Shown here one piece after another: positions 54,493 to 63,644 of a stretch of DNA of 64,000 nucleotides (within the stretch, counting starts at the first letter, position 1; the number at the start of each line of letters is the position of its first letter). Location: NCBI RefSeq assembly GCF_004799755.1, contig NZ_SLUB01000003.1:124001-188000 (forward strand), given 5' to 3'. Position numbers and translations under genes: made by a program. The stretch comes from Bacillus timonensis (lineage in GTDB: Bacteria; Bacillota; Bacilli; Bacillales; Bacillaceae_L). A model generated the notes under the pieces. It saw only the letters and a list, made by a program, of their open reading frames with translations. It was not told the origin of the DNA and did not search any database.

Positions 54493-55945
54493 AATCCTTC
54501 AAGACTTAGCTAATGATTGGTTAATTGAGGCTACAATTGATTCCATTCAAGAAAAGTATGAAAAAGAAGAGCTTACTGCCAAACAATTGGTGCTCATGTA
54601 TTTACATAGAATTTCAAGCTATGACTCAAAGTTAAAGTCAATTATTGAGATTAACCCAGATGCCCTTCATCTTGCAATGATGTTGGATGCTGAACGAAAG
54701 GAAAAAGGTCCCCGTGGCCCGCTTCATGGAATTCCTGTTTTACTTAAAGATAATCTTGATACAAATGATAAGATGCACACATCTGCCGGATCGCTTGCCT
54801 TAGCAGAGTCATATGCACCAGAGGATTCACATGTTACTTATCTATTAAGAGAAGCTGGAGCAATCATACTTGGAAAAACGAATATGACGGAATGGGCGAA
54901 CTTTATGACGGAAGGAATGCCTAGTGGCTATAGTTCACGCGGCGGTCAAACATTAAACCCTTATGGGCCAGGTACATTTGACGTTGGCGGTTCTAGCGCG
55001 GGTTCAGGTTCAGCCATTGCCGCAAACTTTGCAGTTGTAGCCATTGGTACTGAAACATCAGGCTCCATATTAAGTCCGTCTAGTCAAAACTCACTTGTTG
55101 GCATTAAGCCTACAGTAGGATTAGTAAGTCGTTCTGGGATTATTCCAATTGCCCATACACAGGATACAGCAGGTCCAATGGCTCGCACAGTAAAAGATGC
55201 TGCTTACCTTTTATCTGCCATTGCTGAAGTAGACGAACGTGACCCAATTACTTATACAAGTAGAGTGCTGCCTTCTACTGATTTCACAGAATATTTAGAT
55301 GCTAATGGTTTAAAAGGTGCACGGATTGGTATTGCAAGAGACGTATATTTTGACTACCTTAGCGAAGAAAAACGGACAGTTATGAAAGAAGCTGTTAAGA
55401 AGCTTGAAGAACTTGGGGCAATTGTCATAGATGATATAAAAATTCCATCTAGCAAGAATAAGTGGAGCTACGATGTGTTAACCTACGAATTTAAGGTTGA
55501 CCTCAACAATTATTTACGTCGATTAGACCCTTCCGTAAAAGTTCGGAATTTAGCTGACCTTATCAAATATAACATAGAAAATGAAGAAAAAATGCTAAAA
55601 TACGGTCAAGTGATTTTAGAAGAGGCAGAAAATACGAGTGGAACTTTGACAGAAAAAGAGTATCTTGAGGCACTAGAAAACGATCAATACCATTCAACGG
55701 ATAATGGAATTGATTACGTACTAAACGAGCATCAATTGGATGCAATTGTATTTCCAAATAATGTTGGGGCTGGAATCCCAGCAAAAGCTGGTTATCCATC
55801 GGTTACCGTTCCTGCGGGGTATACACTTGAAGGCGAACCAGTCGGAATTACGTTCACCGGAACTGCATATTCCGAAAGCACATTGATTAAATTGGCCTAT
55901 TCATTTGAGCAAGGGACGAAATATCGTATTCCACCTAAACTTTAA
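54482..55945 (+). CDS. Amidase signature family enzyme
   Basis: 487 residues. The Ser-cisSer-Lys triad is visible: Lys in GIPVLLKDNLDT near residue 85, cis-Ser and Ser in TSGSILSPS and DVGGSSAGSGSAIA near 170. The family hydrolyses amides; relatives include GatA and peptide or drug amidases. It does not look like GatA because no gatB or gatC is nearby and the start EATIDSIQEKYEKEEL is that of stand-alone amidases. The ATG at 54482 has GAGGAG seven bases upstream. The substrate is unknown. Confidence 0.88.
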   Translation: MENKILQDLANDWLIEATIDSIQEKYEKEELTAKQLVLMYLHRISSYDSKLKSIIEINPDALHLAMMLDAERKEKGPRGPLHGIPVLLKDNLDTNDKMHTSAGSLALAESYAPEDSHVTYLLREAGAIILGKTNMTEWANFMTEGMPSGYSSRGGQTLNPYGPGTFDVGGSSAGSGSAIAANFAVVAIGTETSGSILSPSSQNSLVGIKPTVGLVSRSGIIPIAHTQDTAGPMARTVKDAAYLLSAIAEVDERDPITYTSRVLPSTDFTEYLDANGLKGARIGIARDVYFDYLSEEKRTVMKEAVKKLEELGAIVIDDIKIPSSKNKWSYDVLTYEFKVDLNNYLRRLDPSVKVRNLADLIKYNIENEEKMLKYGQVILEEAENTSGTLTEKEYLEALENDQYHSTDNGIDYVLNEHQLDAIVFPNNVGAGIPAKAGYPSVTVPAGYTLEGEPVGITFTGTAYSESTLIKLAYSFEQGTKYRIPPKL

Positions 55946-55946
55946 A

Positions 55947-55977
55947 ACCTCAGCCACTTTGGCTGAGGTCTTTTTTT
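55947..55977. terminator. Bidirectional terminator between the amidase gene and luxS
   Basis: A 9-bp perfect stem ACCTCAGCC / GGCTGAGGT with a 5-base loop, then seven Ts on the plus strand. Confidence 0.88.
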
Positions 55978-55978
55978 A

Positions 55979-56452
55979 TTATCCGAAAACTTTATGAAGG
56001 TCTTCTTTTGATTGTGATAACCAGAAACGCATAAGGCGTTTTGCACCTTCTAAGTCATGAAGTTTTGCTTGACCACATTGAGTTTCATTAGCTGCTGGAA
56101 TTTCTGTGATTTCTAATGCACTTTGCATCGTTGCTTCAAGTAGATCAATGATTTCGGAAACAGTAGGCTCCCCGCTTACCACTAAGTAATAGCCTGTTTG
56201 GCAACCCATTGGAGAAATATCAATAATATCAAAATGATCATATTTCTCACAATGCTCACGAAGATTAAAAGCTAATAAATGTTCAAGTGTATGAATAACG
56301 TCTGGCTTCATTGCTTGTTTATTTGGCTGACAAAAACGAATATCAAATTTATTTACGACTCCATCTGTCCCCACTTTATGGACACCACAGTGTCTTACAT
56401 ATGGTGCTTTTACAGCATTATGGTCTAATTCAAAGCTTTCTACTGATGGCAT
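55979..56452 (-). CDS. luxS: S-ribosylhomocysteine lyase
   Basis: 157 residues, the usual length. LuxS splits S-ribosylhomocysteine into homocysteine and the AI-2 precursor. It recycles the by-product of SAM-dependent methylation and thus links to metK. The metal site [12 protein letters not shown] (HxxEH) lies near residue 55 with a third ligand in MGCQTGYYL. The ATG at 56452 has GGAG eight bases upstream. No S-box is seen in its leader. Confidence 0.95.
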   Translation of the reverse strand: MPSVESFELDHNAVKAPYVRHCGVHKVGTDGVVNKFDIRFCQPNKQAMKPDVIHTLEHLLAFNLREHCEKYDHFDIIDISPMGCQTGYYLVVSGEPTVSEIIDLLEATMQSALEITEIPAANETQCGQAKLHDLEGAKRLMRFWLSQSKEDLHKVFG

Positions 56453-56605
56453 TCTCTTCCACTCCCTCATTTTAATCTATATCTATCATAACGCTAATTC
56501 CGATTTTTTTCATCTGTTTAAATAGAATTAGACGTATAAGATGCTTTTATCTATTACATATAGTATAGTATAAATACAAAAAAACGATAAGGGAAGTAGA
56601 AAAAA

Positions 56606-56845
56606 TTGCTTCAAGCGTTATTTATAGGAATCATTCGGACCTATCAAAAATTTATATCTCCGCTAAAACCACCAACCTGTCGTTTTTATCCGACATGTTC
56701 ACAATATGGACTTGAAGCAATCAAGCGCTTTGGTGCAATTAAAGGTGGCTGGTTAACCATAAAACGATTATTAAAATGTCATCCCCTTCATCCAGGTGGA
56801 ATTGATTTTGTTCCAGAAAAAAAGGAAGGTAAGCATCATCATTGA
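56606..56845 (+). CDS. yidD: YidD membrane protein insertion efficiency factor
   Basis: 79 residues. [21 protein letters not shown] with its paired cysteines, then [12 protein letters not shown], are diagnostic of YidD, which helps YidC and Sec insert membrane proteins. The N-terminus is an amphipathic helix. Start is TTG with GGGAAG nine bases upstream. The tail ends in His residues (KKEGKHHH). It corresponds to B. subtilis ytjA. Confidence 0.92.
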   Translation: MLQALFIGIIRTYQKFISPLKPPTCRFYPTCSQYGLEAIKRFGAIKGGWLTIKRLLKCHPLHPGGIDFVPEKKEGKHHH

Positions 56846-56851
56846 TGCTAG
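56821..56851. terminator. Bidirectional terminator between yidD and the YtkA-like gene
   Basis: A long stem (GGAAGG and AGCATCA / TGATGCT and CCTTCC, small internal mismatch) flanked by AAA and TTT. It includes the yidD stop codon. Confidence 0.8.
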
Positions 56852-56862
56852 CCTTCCTTTCA

Positions 56863-57627
56863 TTATTTAACATTTGTTGCTTTTTCAAGATGTTCGTGGA
56901 TTTCTCCCTTTTCAACATGTACTTGAATATTGTAATTACCAGTTTCTGCAAATGTATAATCAGACTGATAAACGCCAGCTTTTATTTCGTTTGCATCTAT
57001 AAAATCATGTTTTTCTGCGCCTGTCTTCCAAACCTCAAACCGAACCCTTGCTTCAGTCAATGGGGTTCCTGTTTGTTCAAAGGATACTTCCAATGTAGAA
57101 GCTTCCCCTTTGGAATACTCAGCTTCTAACGGAAAATCGATTGTAACATCGCCACTACCGTGATGATTCTCACCTTCATGATGATCACGGTTTTCTGTTG
57201 CTTTATCTGCTGGCTCTTCGCTAACATCAGGATTGCCGATAACGACTTCAACCTTTGGCATTGTATGCATGCTCCTAGCCGTTACGTGGGCAGTGACAAA
57301 ATAAACACCTTCCGTATCAAACGTTTTAACAGCCGTATATTCTCCGCCAGAAGTGTGTTCCCCATCTACAAATTCGCTATCTTCACTACCTTTTTGAACA
57401 ATTTCGAATCGAACTTCATCTGCATCCTCCACCTTATCTTCTCCCTGTGTTACAAATGCATGGAGGGTTACATCATCTCCCGGATTGATTTTTTCAGGAT
57501 CCATTTTAACATCAACTGCAATAGGAGTTAACTCATCCGTATTCGTATTATTCGTTTCCGTTTCATTATTACACCCTGCAAGCGTTATAATTGCAGTTAT
57601 AAAAAGAAATAAGAACTTTTTTCTCAT
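56863..57627 (-). CDS. Lipoprotein with two YtkA-like domains
   Basis: 254 residues. The signal peptide ends in lipobox TLAGC (Cys at about 19). Two similar immunoglobulin-like beta domains of the YtkA type follow. One is at about 35-130 (PIAVDVKMDPEKINPGDDVT to TAHVTARSMHTMPK), the second at about 160-250 (VTIDFPLEAEYSKGEASTL to IQVHVEKGEIHEHLE). A His-rich hinge HHEGENHHGSGD joins them and could bind metal. FixH/YtkA domains are often near copper or zinc functions; here carbonic anhydrase and zinc uptake genes lie close by. The ATG at 57627 has GAGGTG upstream. Confidence 0.8.
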   Translation of the reverse strand: MRKKFLFLFITAIITLAGCNNETETNNTNTDELTPIAVDVKMDPEKINPGDDVTLHAFVTQGEDKVEDADEVRFEIVQKGSEDSEFVDGEHTSGGEYTAVKTFDTEGVYFVTAHVTARSMHTMPKVEVVIGNPDVSEEPADKATENRDHHEGENHHGSGDVTIDFPLEAEYSKGEASTLEVSFEQTGTPLTEARVRFEVWKTGAEKHDFIDANEIKAGVYQSDYTFAETGNYNIQVHVEKGEIHEHLEKATNVK

Positions 57628-57747
57628 AACCTTCACCTCATCTACATGGTACAACAAAAGCCTATTTATTCCTGTGTCTGTTTTATGACATTAATCTTGC
57701 TATTACCCATGTTAACCAATATTAGCAATTGTTTAACCTATAAATTT

Positions 57748-57770
57748 AAAAAGAGGTCAAATCCATGACC
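57748..57770 (-). terminator. Terminator after ytiB
   Basis: A 5-bp core stem GGTCA / TGACC with a 6-base loop, followed by TCTTTTT on the minus strand. Confidence 0.6.
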
Positions 57771-57776
57771 CCATTC

Positions 57777-58337
57777 TTACTTGTATCCATTAAGAACGAC
57801 ATCCAGTTTACCTGTCTCTGGATTAATAACGAGACCGTGAACAGGCACGTCTTTTGGAAGAAGGGGATGGTTTTCAACCATTTCAACACTATGTCGGACG
57901 CTCTCCTCTACACTGCTGAAACCTTGAAACCATTCTTCAAGATCAATTCCGGAATATTTTAAAGTATCAATTCTTGCATGAGTAACTCCACGATCTTTAA
58001 TTTTATGTAAAATCGAATCGGCATCTAGTGCACTCATACCGCAATCATGGTGGCCAACAATGCAAATTTCGTCTGCATTTAAATCATAAACCGCAACCAA
58101 GATACTTCTCATTACACTTCCGAACGGATGTGAAACAACTGCTCCAGCAACCTTTAGTATTTTCACATCCCCATTTTTCATATTCATTGCTTTTGGTAAA
58201 AGCTCAATAAGTCGAGTATCCATACATGTAACGATAACCATTCTTTTATTTGGAAGCTTTGTGGTTTGGTATTTTTCATATTCCTTTGATTCAACAAATG
58301 TTTTGTTGAACTCTAAAATACTATCCAATTGAGACAT
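57777..58337 (-). CDS. ytiB: Beta-class carbonic anhydrase YtiB
   Basis: 186 residues. Zinc ligands: Cys and the Asp-Arg dyad in VIVTCMDTRLIELLP near residue 38, and His and Cys in IVGHHDCGM near 95. It interconverts CO2 and bicarbonate in the cytosol, supplying bicarbonate for carboxylations. AAAAGGTG precedes the ATG. Length and position match B. subtilis ytiB. The divergent region to znuA contains the Zur box. Confidence 0.93.
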   Translation of the reverse strand: MSQLDSILEFNKTFVESKEYEKYQTTKLPNKRMVIVTCMDTRLIELLPKAMNMKNGDVKILKVAGAVVSHPFGSVMRSILVAVYDLNADEICIVGHHDCGMSALDADSILHKIKDRGVTHARIDTLKYSGIDLEEWFQGFSSVEESVRHSVEMVENHPLLPKDVPVHGLVINPETGKLDVVLNGYK

Positions 58338-58485
58338 TTGATCACCTTTTTCTTTTATTTCATTTTATTTTATCAAAAACCAGTCTTTATTAATAACTTT
58401 TTATGCAGTTGGTCAATTAATTTCTACGTAGTCCGAGATACTAAAAAGAGATATTGAGTATCAGAAAAAGTTTCTAGTTCTCAAA

Positions 58486-58500
58486 TCGTAATAATTACGA
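58486..58500 (+). promoter_or_regulatory. Zur box upstream of znuA
   Basis: TCGTAAT-A-ATTACGA, a perfect 7-1-7 palindrome that equals the Bacillus Zur consensus. It abuts a TATAAT (-10, 58501-58506), so zinc-loaded Zur should block transcription. Confidence 0.88.
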
Positions 58501-58557
58501 TATAATATGAAAGGATTTAAAACAAAGACCTTTTAGAGAATTGAGAGGAGACAATTC

Positions 58558-59478
58558 ATGAAAAAAATAAGCGGATATTTTGTGCTCCTTTTATTAATCA
58601 GCATCCTTTCGGCTTGCGGAGCAGATGAAACAAATAAAGAAGGTAAACTAACAGTTTATACGACTGTATTTCCTCTAACAGATTTCACACAAAAAATTGG
58701 TGGTGAAGATGTTTTAGTAAAAAGTGTATACCCACCAGGAGCAGATGCTCATTCATTTGAGCCAACTCCAAGAGATATGACGAAAATCGCGAGTGCAGAT
58801 GCATTTATATATACAGGTGTTGGAGTAGAAGCCTTTGTTGAAACTGCCCAAAAAACACTTAATAACGAAAATGTTGCATTAATTGAAGCAGGTGCTGGGA
58901 TTGAGTTTTTACACTCGGAGGGTGATGAACATCATAGTGATGAGCACAATCATGGTAATATCGACCCACATATTTGGTTAGATCCTATTTATTCTATTCA
59001 AATGGCCGAGAATATTAAAAATGCTCTATCCGATATTGATCCCTCAGATAAGGATGTATACGAACAAAACTTTAAAGAATTAAAGGTACAATTAGAAGCC
59101 TTAAATACAGATTTCAAGGAAGTTACAAGTTCTGCTAAACAAAAAGAAATTTTAGTTGCACATTCTGCCTATGGCTATTGGGAAGAACGCTATGGGATCA
59201 AGCAAATTAGTATCACTGGGTACTCCCCAACAAATGAACCATCACAAAAAGAACTCAAAAATATTATTGATGAAGTAAAAGAGCACAATCTTAAATATAT
59301 TCTATTCGAACAAAATATATCGTCAAAGATTGCCGAAACGGTTCAAAAAGAAACGGGTACAGAAAGCCTAACCCTTCACAATTTAGAAGCCATAACGGAA
59401 CAAGAAATCGAAAGCAACGAAGATTATTTTAGCTTAATGAGGCAAAATCTTAATACCTTAACAAAAGCACTAAATTAA
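58558..59478 (+). CDS. znuA: Zinc ABC transporter substrate-binding lipoprotein ZnuA
   Basis: 306 residues. The signal peptide ends in lipobox LSAC (Cys at about 20). It is of cluster A-I: GADAHSFEPTPRD supplies the first His ligand, the His-rich loop HHSDEHNHGN and DPHIWLDP follow, and AHSAYGYWEERYG provides another ligand. It captures zinc at the cell surface for an ABC importer. GAGAGGAG precedes the ATG. The Zur box upstream confirms zinc control. The ATPase and permease (znuBC) are not here. Confidence 0.93.
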   Translation: MKKISGYFVLLLLISILSACGADETNKEGKLTVYTTVFPLTDFTQKIGGEDVLVKSVYPPGADAHSFEPTPRDMTKIASADAFIYTGVGVEAFVETAQKTLNNENVALIEAGAGIEFLHSEGDEHHSDEHNHGNIDPHIWLDPIYSIQMAENIKNALSDIDPSDKDVYEQNFKELKVQLEALNTDFKEVTSSAKQKEILVAHSAYGYWEERYGIKQISITGYSPTNEPSQKELKNIIDEVKEHNLKYILFEQNISSKIAETVQKETGTESLTLHNLEAITEQEIESNEDYFSLMRQNLNTLTKALN

Positions 59479-59573
59479 CTACCTCCCTTGGGATATGTTG
59501 CTTGTTATCCACTCTCTGGAGATGGAGAAAATAAAGGATGCTAGACCATATTCCATGAAAGAGGTGTAGTAAA

Positions 59574-59729
59574 ATGGCACAAGACGTATTATGCGAAGTT
59601 AAGAATTGTCATTATTGGGCAAACGGGAATAAATGTAGTGCCGATGCGATCTATGTTGTGAGTCACACCGGTAAAACCGCATCAGAACAAACAGAAACCG
59701 ACTGTAAAACCTTCGTTCCTGAAGGTTAA
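59574..59729 (+). CDS. DUF1540 small cysteine-containing protein
   Basis: 51 residues with four cysteines in the order VLCEV, KNCHYW, NKCSAD, TDCKTF, the DUF1540 pattern that probably binds one metal ion. AGAGGTG lies seven bases before the ATG. No function is known. It lies between two zinc-uptake genes and is followed by a strong terminator. A role linked to metal handling is only suggested by this position. Confidence 0.82.
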   Translation: MAQDVLCEVKNCHYWANGNKCSADAIYVVSHTGKTASEQTETDCKTFVPEG

Positions 59730-59746
59730 CTATAAAGACTAGTCTA

Positions 59747-59777
59747 AGGCAGCTGATTACTCAGCTGTCTTTTTTTA
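59747..59777 (+). terminator. Terminator after the DUF1540 gene
   Basis: A 9-bp stem GGCAGCTGA / TCAGCTGTC with loop TTAC and seven Ts. Confidence 0.88.
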
Positions 59778-59838
59778 ATCCTTGAACGTCAAGTTTGCAT
59801 ATCCTAATGAACATGTCGAATTTTTTGAAATAAAATAA

Positions 59839-59867
59839 TTGACAAAATAGAGATTTGAACATATGAT
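59839..59867 (+). promoter_or_regulatory. Sigma-A promoter of zupT
   Basis: TTGACA, a 17-base spacer and TATGAT. No Zur-like palindrome is visible near it. Confidence 0.7.
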
Positions 59868-59949
59868 ACTTTTAAAAGTTGCACAAAGGAAACATTTATT
59901 CATTCGGACAAAAAACATTAAAAATAACAGCTTGAGAGGAGAATAAGCG

Positions 59950-60762
59950 ATGTATGAGAATTTATTACTCGCTTTTGGCTTAACCTTATTTGCTGGTCTT
60001 GCAACCGGTATCGGTAGTTTAATATCCCTGTTCACGTCAAGAACCAATACAAAATTTCTATCCCTGACACTCGGTTTCTCAGCAGGGGTCATGATTTATG
60101 TATCCATGATTGAAATCTTCTTCAAAGCAAAAGTTGCCTTAACCTCAGAATTAGGTGATCAATTGGGAAATTGGATGACAGTGATCGGCTTCTTTGGGGG
60201 AATGCTCTTAATTGCGGTAATTGATAAATTTGTACCAGCAAGCAGCAATCCCCATGAGGTCAAAAAAGTGGAGGATATGAATCTCACCTCTTCAGAAATT
60301 GAAGAAGCAGCATTATTAAAAATGGGAACCTTCACCGCACTCGCAATCGGGATTCATAATTTTCCCGAAGGCATTGCCACCTTTACATCTGCACTCCAAG
60401 ACCCAGGCCTTGGAATCGCCATTGCAGTTGCTGTAGCGATTCATAATATACCAGAGGGCATCGCTGTTGCCGTACCTGTCTATTTTGCTACAGGGGATAA
60501 AAAAAGAGCCTTTAAGCTCTCTTTCCTTTCTGGTTTAGCAGAACCTATTGGGGCCATTGTAGCGTTCTTAATTTTAATGCCATTTTTAAATGACGTGATG
60601 TTTGGAATGATTTTTGCCGCTGTGGCAGGAATTATGGTGTTTATTTCACTGGATGAATTACTTCCAGCATCAAAACGTTATGACAGTGGACACTTATCGA
60701 TATACGGTTTAATAGCAGGCATGGCTGTAATGGCCTTAAGTTTACTATTGTTTATCCAATAA
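59950..60762 (+). CDS. zupT: ZIP-family zinc transporter ZupT
   Basis: 270 residues with eight predicted helices. Two paired metal motifs, GIHNFPEGIATF (near residue 136) and AIHNIPEGIAVA (near 163), are the ZupT signature in helices 4 and 5. It imports divalent metals, mainly zinc. GAGAGGAG is eight bases before the ATG. It is convergent with menC. Together with ZnuA it makes this a zinc-uptake segment. Confidence 0.93.
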   Translation: MYENLLLAFGLTLFAGLATGIGSLISLFTSRTNTKFLSLTLGFSAGVMIYVSMIEIFFKAKVALTSELGDQLGNWMTVIGFFGGMLLIAVIDKFVPASSNPHEVKKVEDMNLTSSEIEEAALLKMGTFTALAIGIHNFPEGIATFTSALQDPGLGIAIAVAVAIHNIPEGIAVAVPVYFATGDKKRAFKLSFLSGLAEPIGAIVAFLILMPFLNDVMFGMIFAAVAGIMVFISLDELLPASKRYDSGHLSIYGLIAGMAVMALSLLLFIQ

Positions 60763-60789
60763 TTAAAAAATGTGCATTGCCGATCCACT

Positions 60790-61899
60790 CTATAATCCCA
60801 TTACTAATTTCTGTTTGGTTATTTGTTGAATCCATTCGCGGTCAACTTGATATCCAATTCCAGGACTATGTGGCACGGCAATGCAACCATTTTCAACTAT
60901 TACTTCCGGAAGAATGACATCCTTTTTCCAATATCTTGAGGTTGCTGATATATCTCCAGGAATCGAAAAATTAGGAAGACTTGCTAAAGCAATATTATGG
61001 GCTCTGGAAATGCCAGTCTCAAGCATTCCTCCACACCACACAGGGATATTATGTGTTTTACAAACATCATGAATTCTTTTAGCCACAGTGATACCACCGA
61101 CGCGCCCGATTTTAATATTGAGGACCTGACAACTCCCCATTTCAATTGCCTTTCTTGCATCCTCAGCTGACGTAATACTTTCATCTAAACAAATCGGTGT
61201 TGATAGTTCTCTCTGCAATTTTGCATGGTCAAAAATATCATCTTCCGCTAGTGGCTGTTCAATCATCATTAAACGAAACTCATCTAATGCTTGAAGCTGA
61301 TTAATATCTTTTAATGTATAAGCAGAATTAGCATCCACCATTAATGGTAAGGTTGGAAACTCATGTCTAATTTGTTTGAGTAAGTCATAATCCTGTCCCG
61401 GCTTGATTTTTATTTTGATACGCTTATAGCCCGATTTCACATACTCCTCCATTTTACGCAAAACCTGGTCGATAGAATCAATGCTCACGACTACTCCTGA
61501 ATCAATAAAGTCTTTCGTACCACCCAATGCCTTAGAAAGTGAGATTCCTTGCTTTTTTGAAAATAAATCCCATATCGCCATATCAAGACTAGCCTTAGCC
61601 ATGTTGTTACGTTTCACAAAGTGAAAGCTATCATGTAGCTGTTCTGGGTGTTGGTACTCTTCTTTTCCCATTTTTGGCACTAGATAATCCTCAAGCATAT
61701 GCCAGCATGTTTTTATCGTCTCTTCGGTATACCATGGGGATGAAAAAGCAACCACCTCTCCCCAACCCACAGCACCATCAACATCCTCTATTTCAACGAG
61801 AATACTCTCTCTTTTGTCAACCTTTCCCATGCTTGTTACAAATGGCGAAAGGAGGTTTTGTTCAATGAGATGAAGCGTGGTTTTTTTTACCTTAATCAT
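60790..61899 (-). CDS. menC: o-Succinylbenzoate synthase
   Basis: 369 residues. MenC dehydrates SHCHC to o-succinylbenzoate in menaquinone synthesis. It is an enolase-superfamily enzyme: the KxK motif RIKIKIKPG, metal ligands in LMVDANSAY, MIEQPL and ICLDESI, and the second Lys in VLNIKIGRVGG. The ATG at 61899 has AAGGATG eight bases upstream and overlaps the end of menE by eight bases, so the two are coupled. Confidence 0.94.
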   Translation of the reverse strand: MIKVKKTTLHLIEQNLLSPFVTSMGKVDKRESILVEIEDVDGAVGWGEVVAFSSPWYTEETIKTCWHMLEDYLVPKMGKEEYQHPEQLHDSFHFVKRNNMAKASLDMAIWDLFSKKQGISLSKALGGTKDFIDSGVVVSIDSIDQVLRKMEEYVKSGYKRIKIKIKPGQDYDLLKQIRHEFPTLPLMVDANSAYTLKDINQLQALDEFRLMMIEQPLAEDDIFDHAKLQRELSTPICLDESITSAEDARKAIEMGSCQVLNIKIGRVGGITVAKRIHDVCKTHNIPVWCGGMLETGISRAHNIALASLPNFSIPGDISATSRYWKKDVILPEVIVENGCIAVPHSPGIGYQVDREWIQQITKQKLVMGL

Positions 61900-63370
61900 T
61901 GTTTTCATCCTTTAATAACTCAATTAATTTTCGGCGCAAGAGTTTATTTGAAGCATTTCTTGGAAGGCGATCGACGAAATAGATTGATTTTGGAACCTTG
62001 AAACGTGCTAAATTTTCATAACAAAAGGCAATAATCTCAGCTTCAGTTATATGGCTTCCTTCCTCTTTTCTAACAAAAGCAGCTGGCACCTGACCCCACT
62101 TTGCATCTTCAATCCCTGTCACCCCTGCTTCCAAAATCTTGGGGTGTGCCAATAAAACAGCTTCAAGTTCAGCAGGATAAATATTTTCTCCCCCTGAAAT
62201 GATTAAATCGGAGCGGCGATCCATCACAAAGAGAAAGCCTTCGTCATCCAAATATCCAATATCACCCGTATAAAGCCATCCATCAACAATGGACGTCTTT
62301 GTTGCATCGATTCGATTTAAATAGCCTTTCGTTACACTTGGTCCTTTTACAACAATTTCGCCTATTTCATTAGGTTTTGCGGGTTTTCCCTCTTTTTCAA
62401 TTTTGATTTGTACCGGAAAAAGTGGTTTTCCAGCAGAGCCAAGTTTTGAAATACTGTACTCTGGAGCTAGTGTAACAACTTGTGAAGCTGTTTCAGTCAT
62501 CCCATAGGTTTGGAAAACAGGAATATTATGTGCCATACACTTTTCTAATAAAGGTTTCGGCGCTGGCCCTCCTCCAAGAAGCATACATCTAAAACTGTCC
62601 GGATACTTTTCATCTCCCAATTCAGCTAGCATTCGTGAAAGCATGACACTTACAATAGACATGATGGTAACACCTTGGTTCATAATCGCAGCATTCGCCT
62701 TTTTGGGGTCAAAGCCTTCATGAATGACTGCAGGTATTCCATAAATCACACTTCTATACAAAATCGATAATCCACTAATATGAAACATAGGAACAGCAAG
62801 TAACCAGCAGTCATCCTGGTGCAACCCTAGATTCAAACTAGAACCTACTGCACTCCACCAATGATTTCCGTATGTATGGATTACTCCTTTTGGTCGACCA
62901 GTCGTCCCTGATGTATACATAATGGTATCAGCTTGATCCAACGAGAAGTATTCCTGGATATGGCATTCCTTTTCGGGGAATTGTTCCATTTCCTTCACCA
63001 GAACCTTTTCGATATCGATCTCATTTACTTTTTCGATTAAGGCATCTTCAGTTAGCATCATTTTCGTACCAGAGTCGGTTAATTGAAATCCTAACTCATT
63101 GCTTGTAAGCTTACTATTTAAGAGCACCGTTACCGCACCAATATATTTTAATGCGTGGATGACCTCAACCATCTCCACACTATTCTTCATGAGGACGGAA
63201 ACAACATCCCCCTTATGAATACCGGCAAATGTTAATTGGTTTGCTTTCCTTACCACATTTTTATGTAAAGTGATAAATGAGATTTCTTCATATTCAGTTT
63301 TAATGGCTATTCGATTGGGTGTTAAAAATGCACGTTGCTTAAGCCAATTTGGTATCTCTGTAGATTTCAT
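61892..63370 (-). CDS. menE: o-Succinylbenzoate--CoA ligase
   Basis: 492 residues. It is an acyl-adenylate-forming enzyme that activates o-succinylbenzoate for MenB. Motifs: P-loop TIMYTSGTTGRPKGVIHTY near residue 155, QTYGMTETASQVV, YTGDIGYLDDEGF and the C-terminal Lys in RLPRNASNKLLRR. GGAG precedes the ATG. Between menB and menE the interspersed repeat (copy B) fills the gap up to the ribosome binding site. Confidence 0.95.
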   Translation of the reverse strand: MKSTEIPNWLKQRAFLTPNRIAIKTEYEEISFITLHKNVVRKANQLTFAGIHKGDVVSVLMKNSVEMVEVIHALKYIGAVTVLLNSKLTSNELGFQLTDSGTKMMLTEDALIEKVNEIDIEKVLVKEMEQFPEKECHIQEYFSLDQADTIMYTSGTTGRPKGVIHTYGNHWWSAVGSSLNLGLHQDDCWLLAVPMFHISGLSILYRSVIYGIPAVIHEGFDPKKANAAIMNQGVTIMSIVSVMLSRMLAELGDEKYPDSFRCMLLGGGPAPKPLLEKCMAHNIPVFQTYGMTETASQVVTLAPEYSISKLGSAGKPLFPVQIKIEKEGKPAKPNEIGEIVVKGPSVTKGYLNRIDATKTSIVDGWLYTGDIGYLDDEGFLFVMDRRSDLIISGGENIYPAELEAVLLAHPKILEAGVTGIEDAKWGQVPAAFVRKEEGSHITEAEIIAFCYENLARFKVPKSIYFVDRLPRNASNKLLRRKLIELLKDENND

Positions 63371-63388
63371 CTTTGTTAAGTCTCCTCT

Positions 63389-63552
63389 TAATCAAATGCG
63401 CCAAGGCGTATTTGCGCCCGATTTTTAGGCCCACAGGAAGTGGGTCATAAAGACGTTGCCACAGGATGTGGCGTTTTTAGTCTTTAATCTTACTTCTCGA
63501 AAATTACCTTTAATAAATCGTGGCATCCGCCGGAGGCCGAACTTTATTCAGC
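63389..63552 (-). repeat. Interspersed repeat, copy B (long form)
   Basis: 164 bases between menB and menE, in the orientation of menE. The ends match copy A (GCTGAATAAAGT, CCTCCGGCGGATGCCACG; CGGGCGCAAATACGCC, GGCGCATTTGATTA). The centre has two consecutive hairpins, GCCAC-atcct-GTGGC and CCCAC-ttcct-GTGGG, shared with copy C. A third inverted repeat CAAATaCGCC / GGCGcATTTG closes it, seven to eight bases before the menE ribosome binding site. The rest of the gap (63553-63683) holds the menB terminator and no gene. Confidence 0.85.
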
Positions 63553-63644
63553 CAAGTTTTGAACGCCTACTTAATAATAGTTACTCTTATTATTTCATCC
63601 CCACATCTTATAAAATTAGCTGAATAAAGTTTAAAATGCAAAAA

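Noticed and set aside
56842-57531. Cysteine- and Phe-rich plus-strand ORFs opposite the YtkA-like gene
   Set aside because: Antisense frames of a clear lipoprotein gene; composition is typical of reverse-complement reading.
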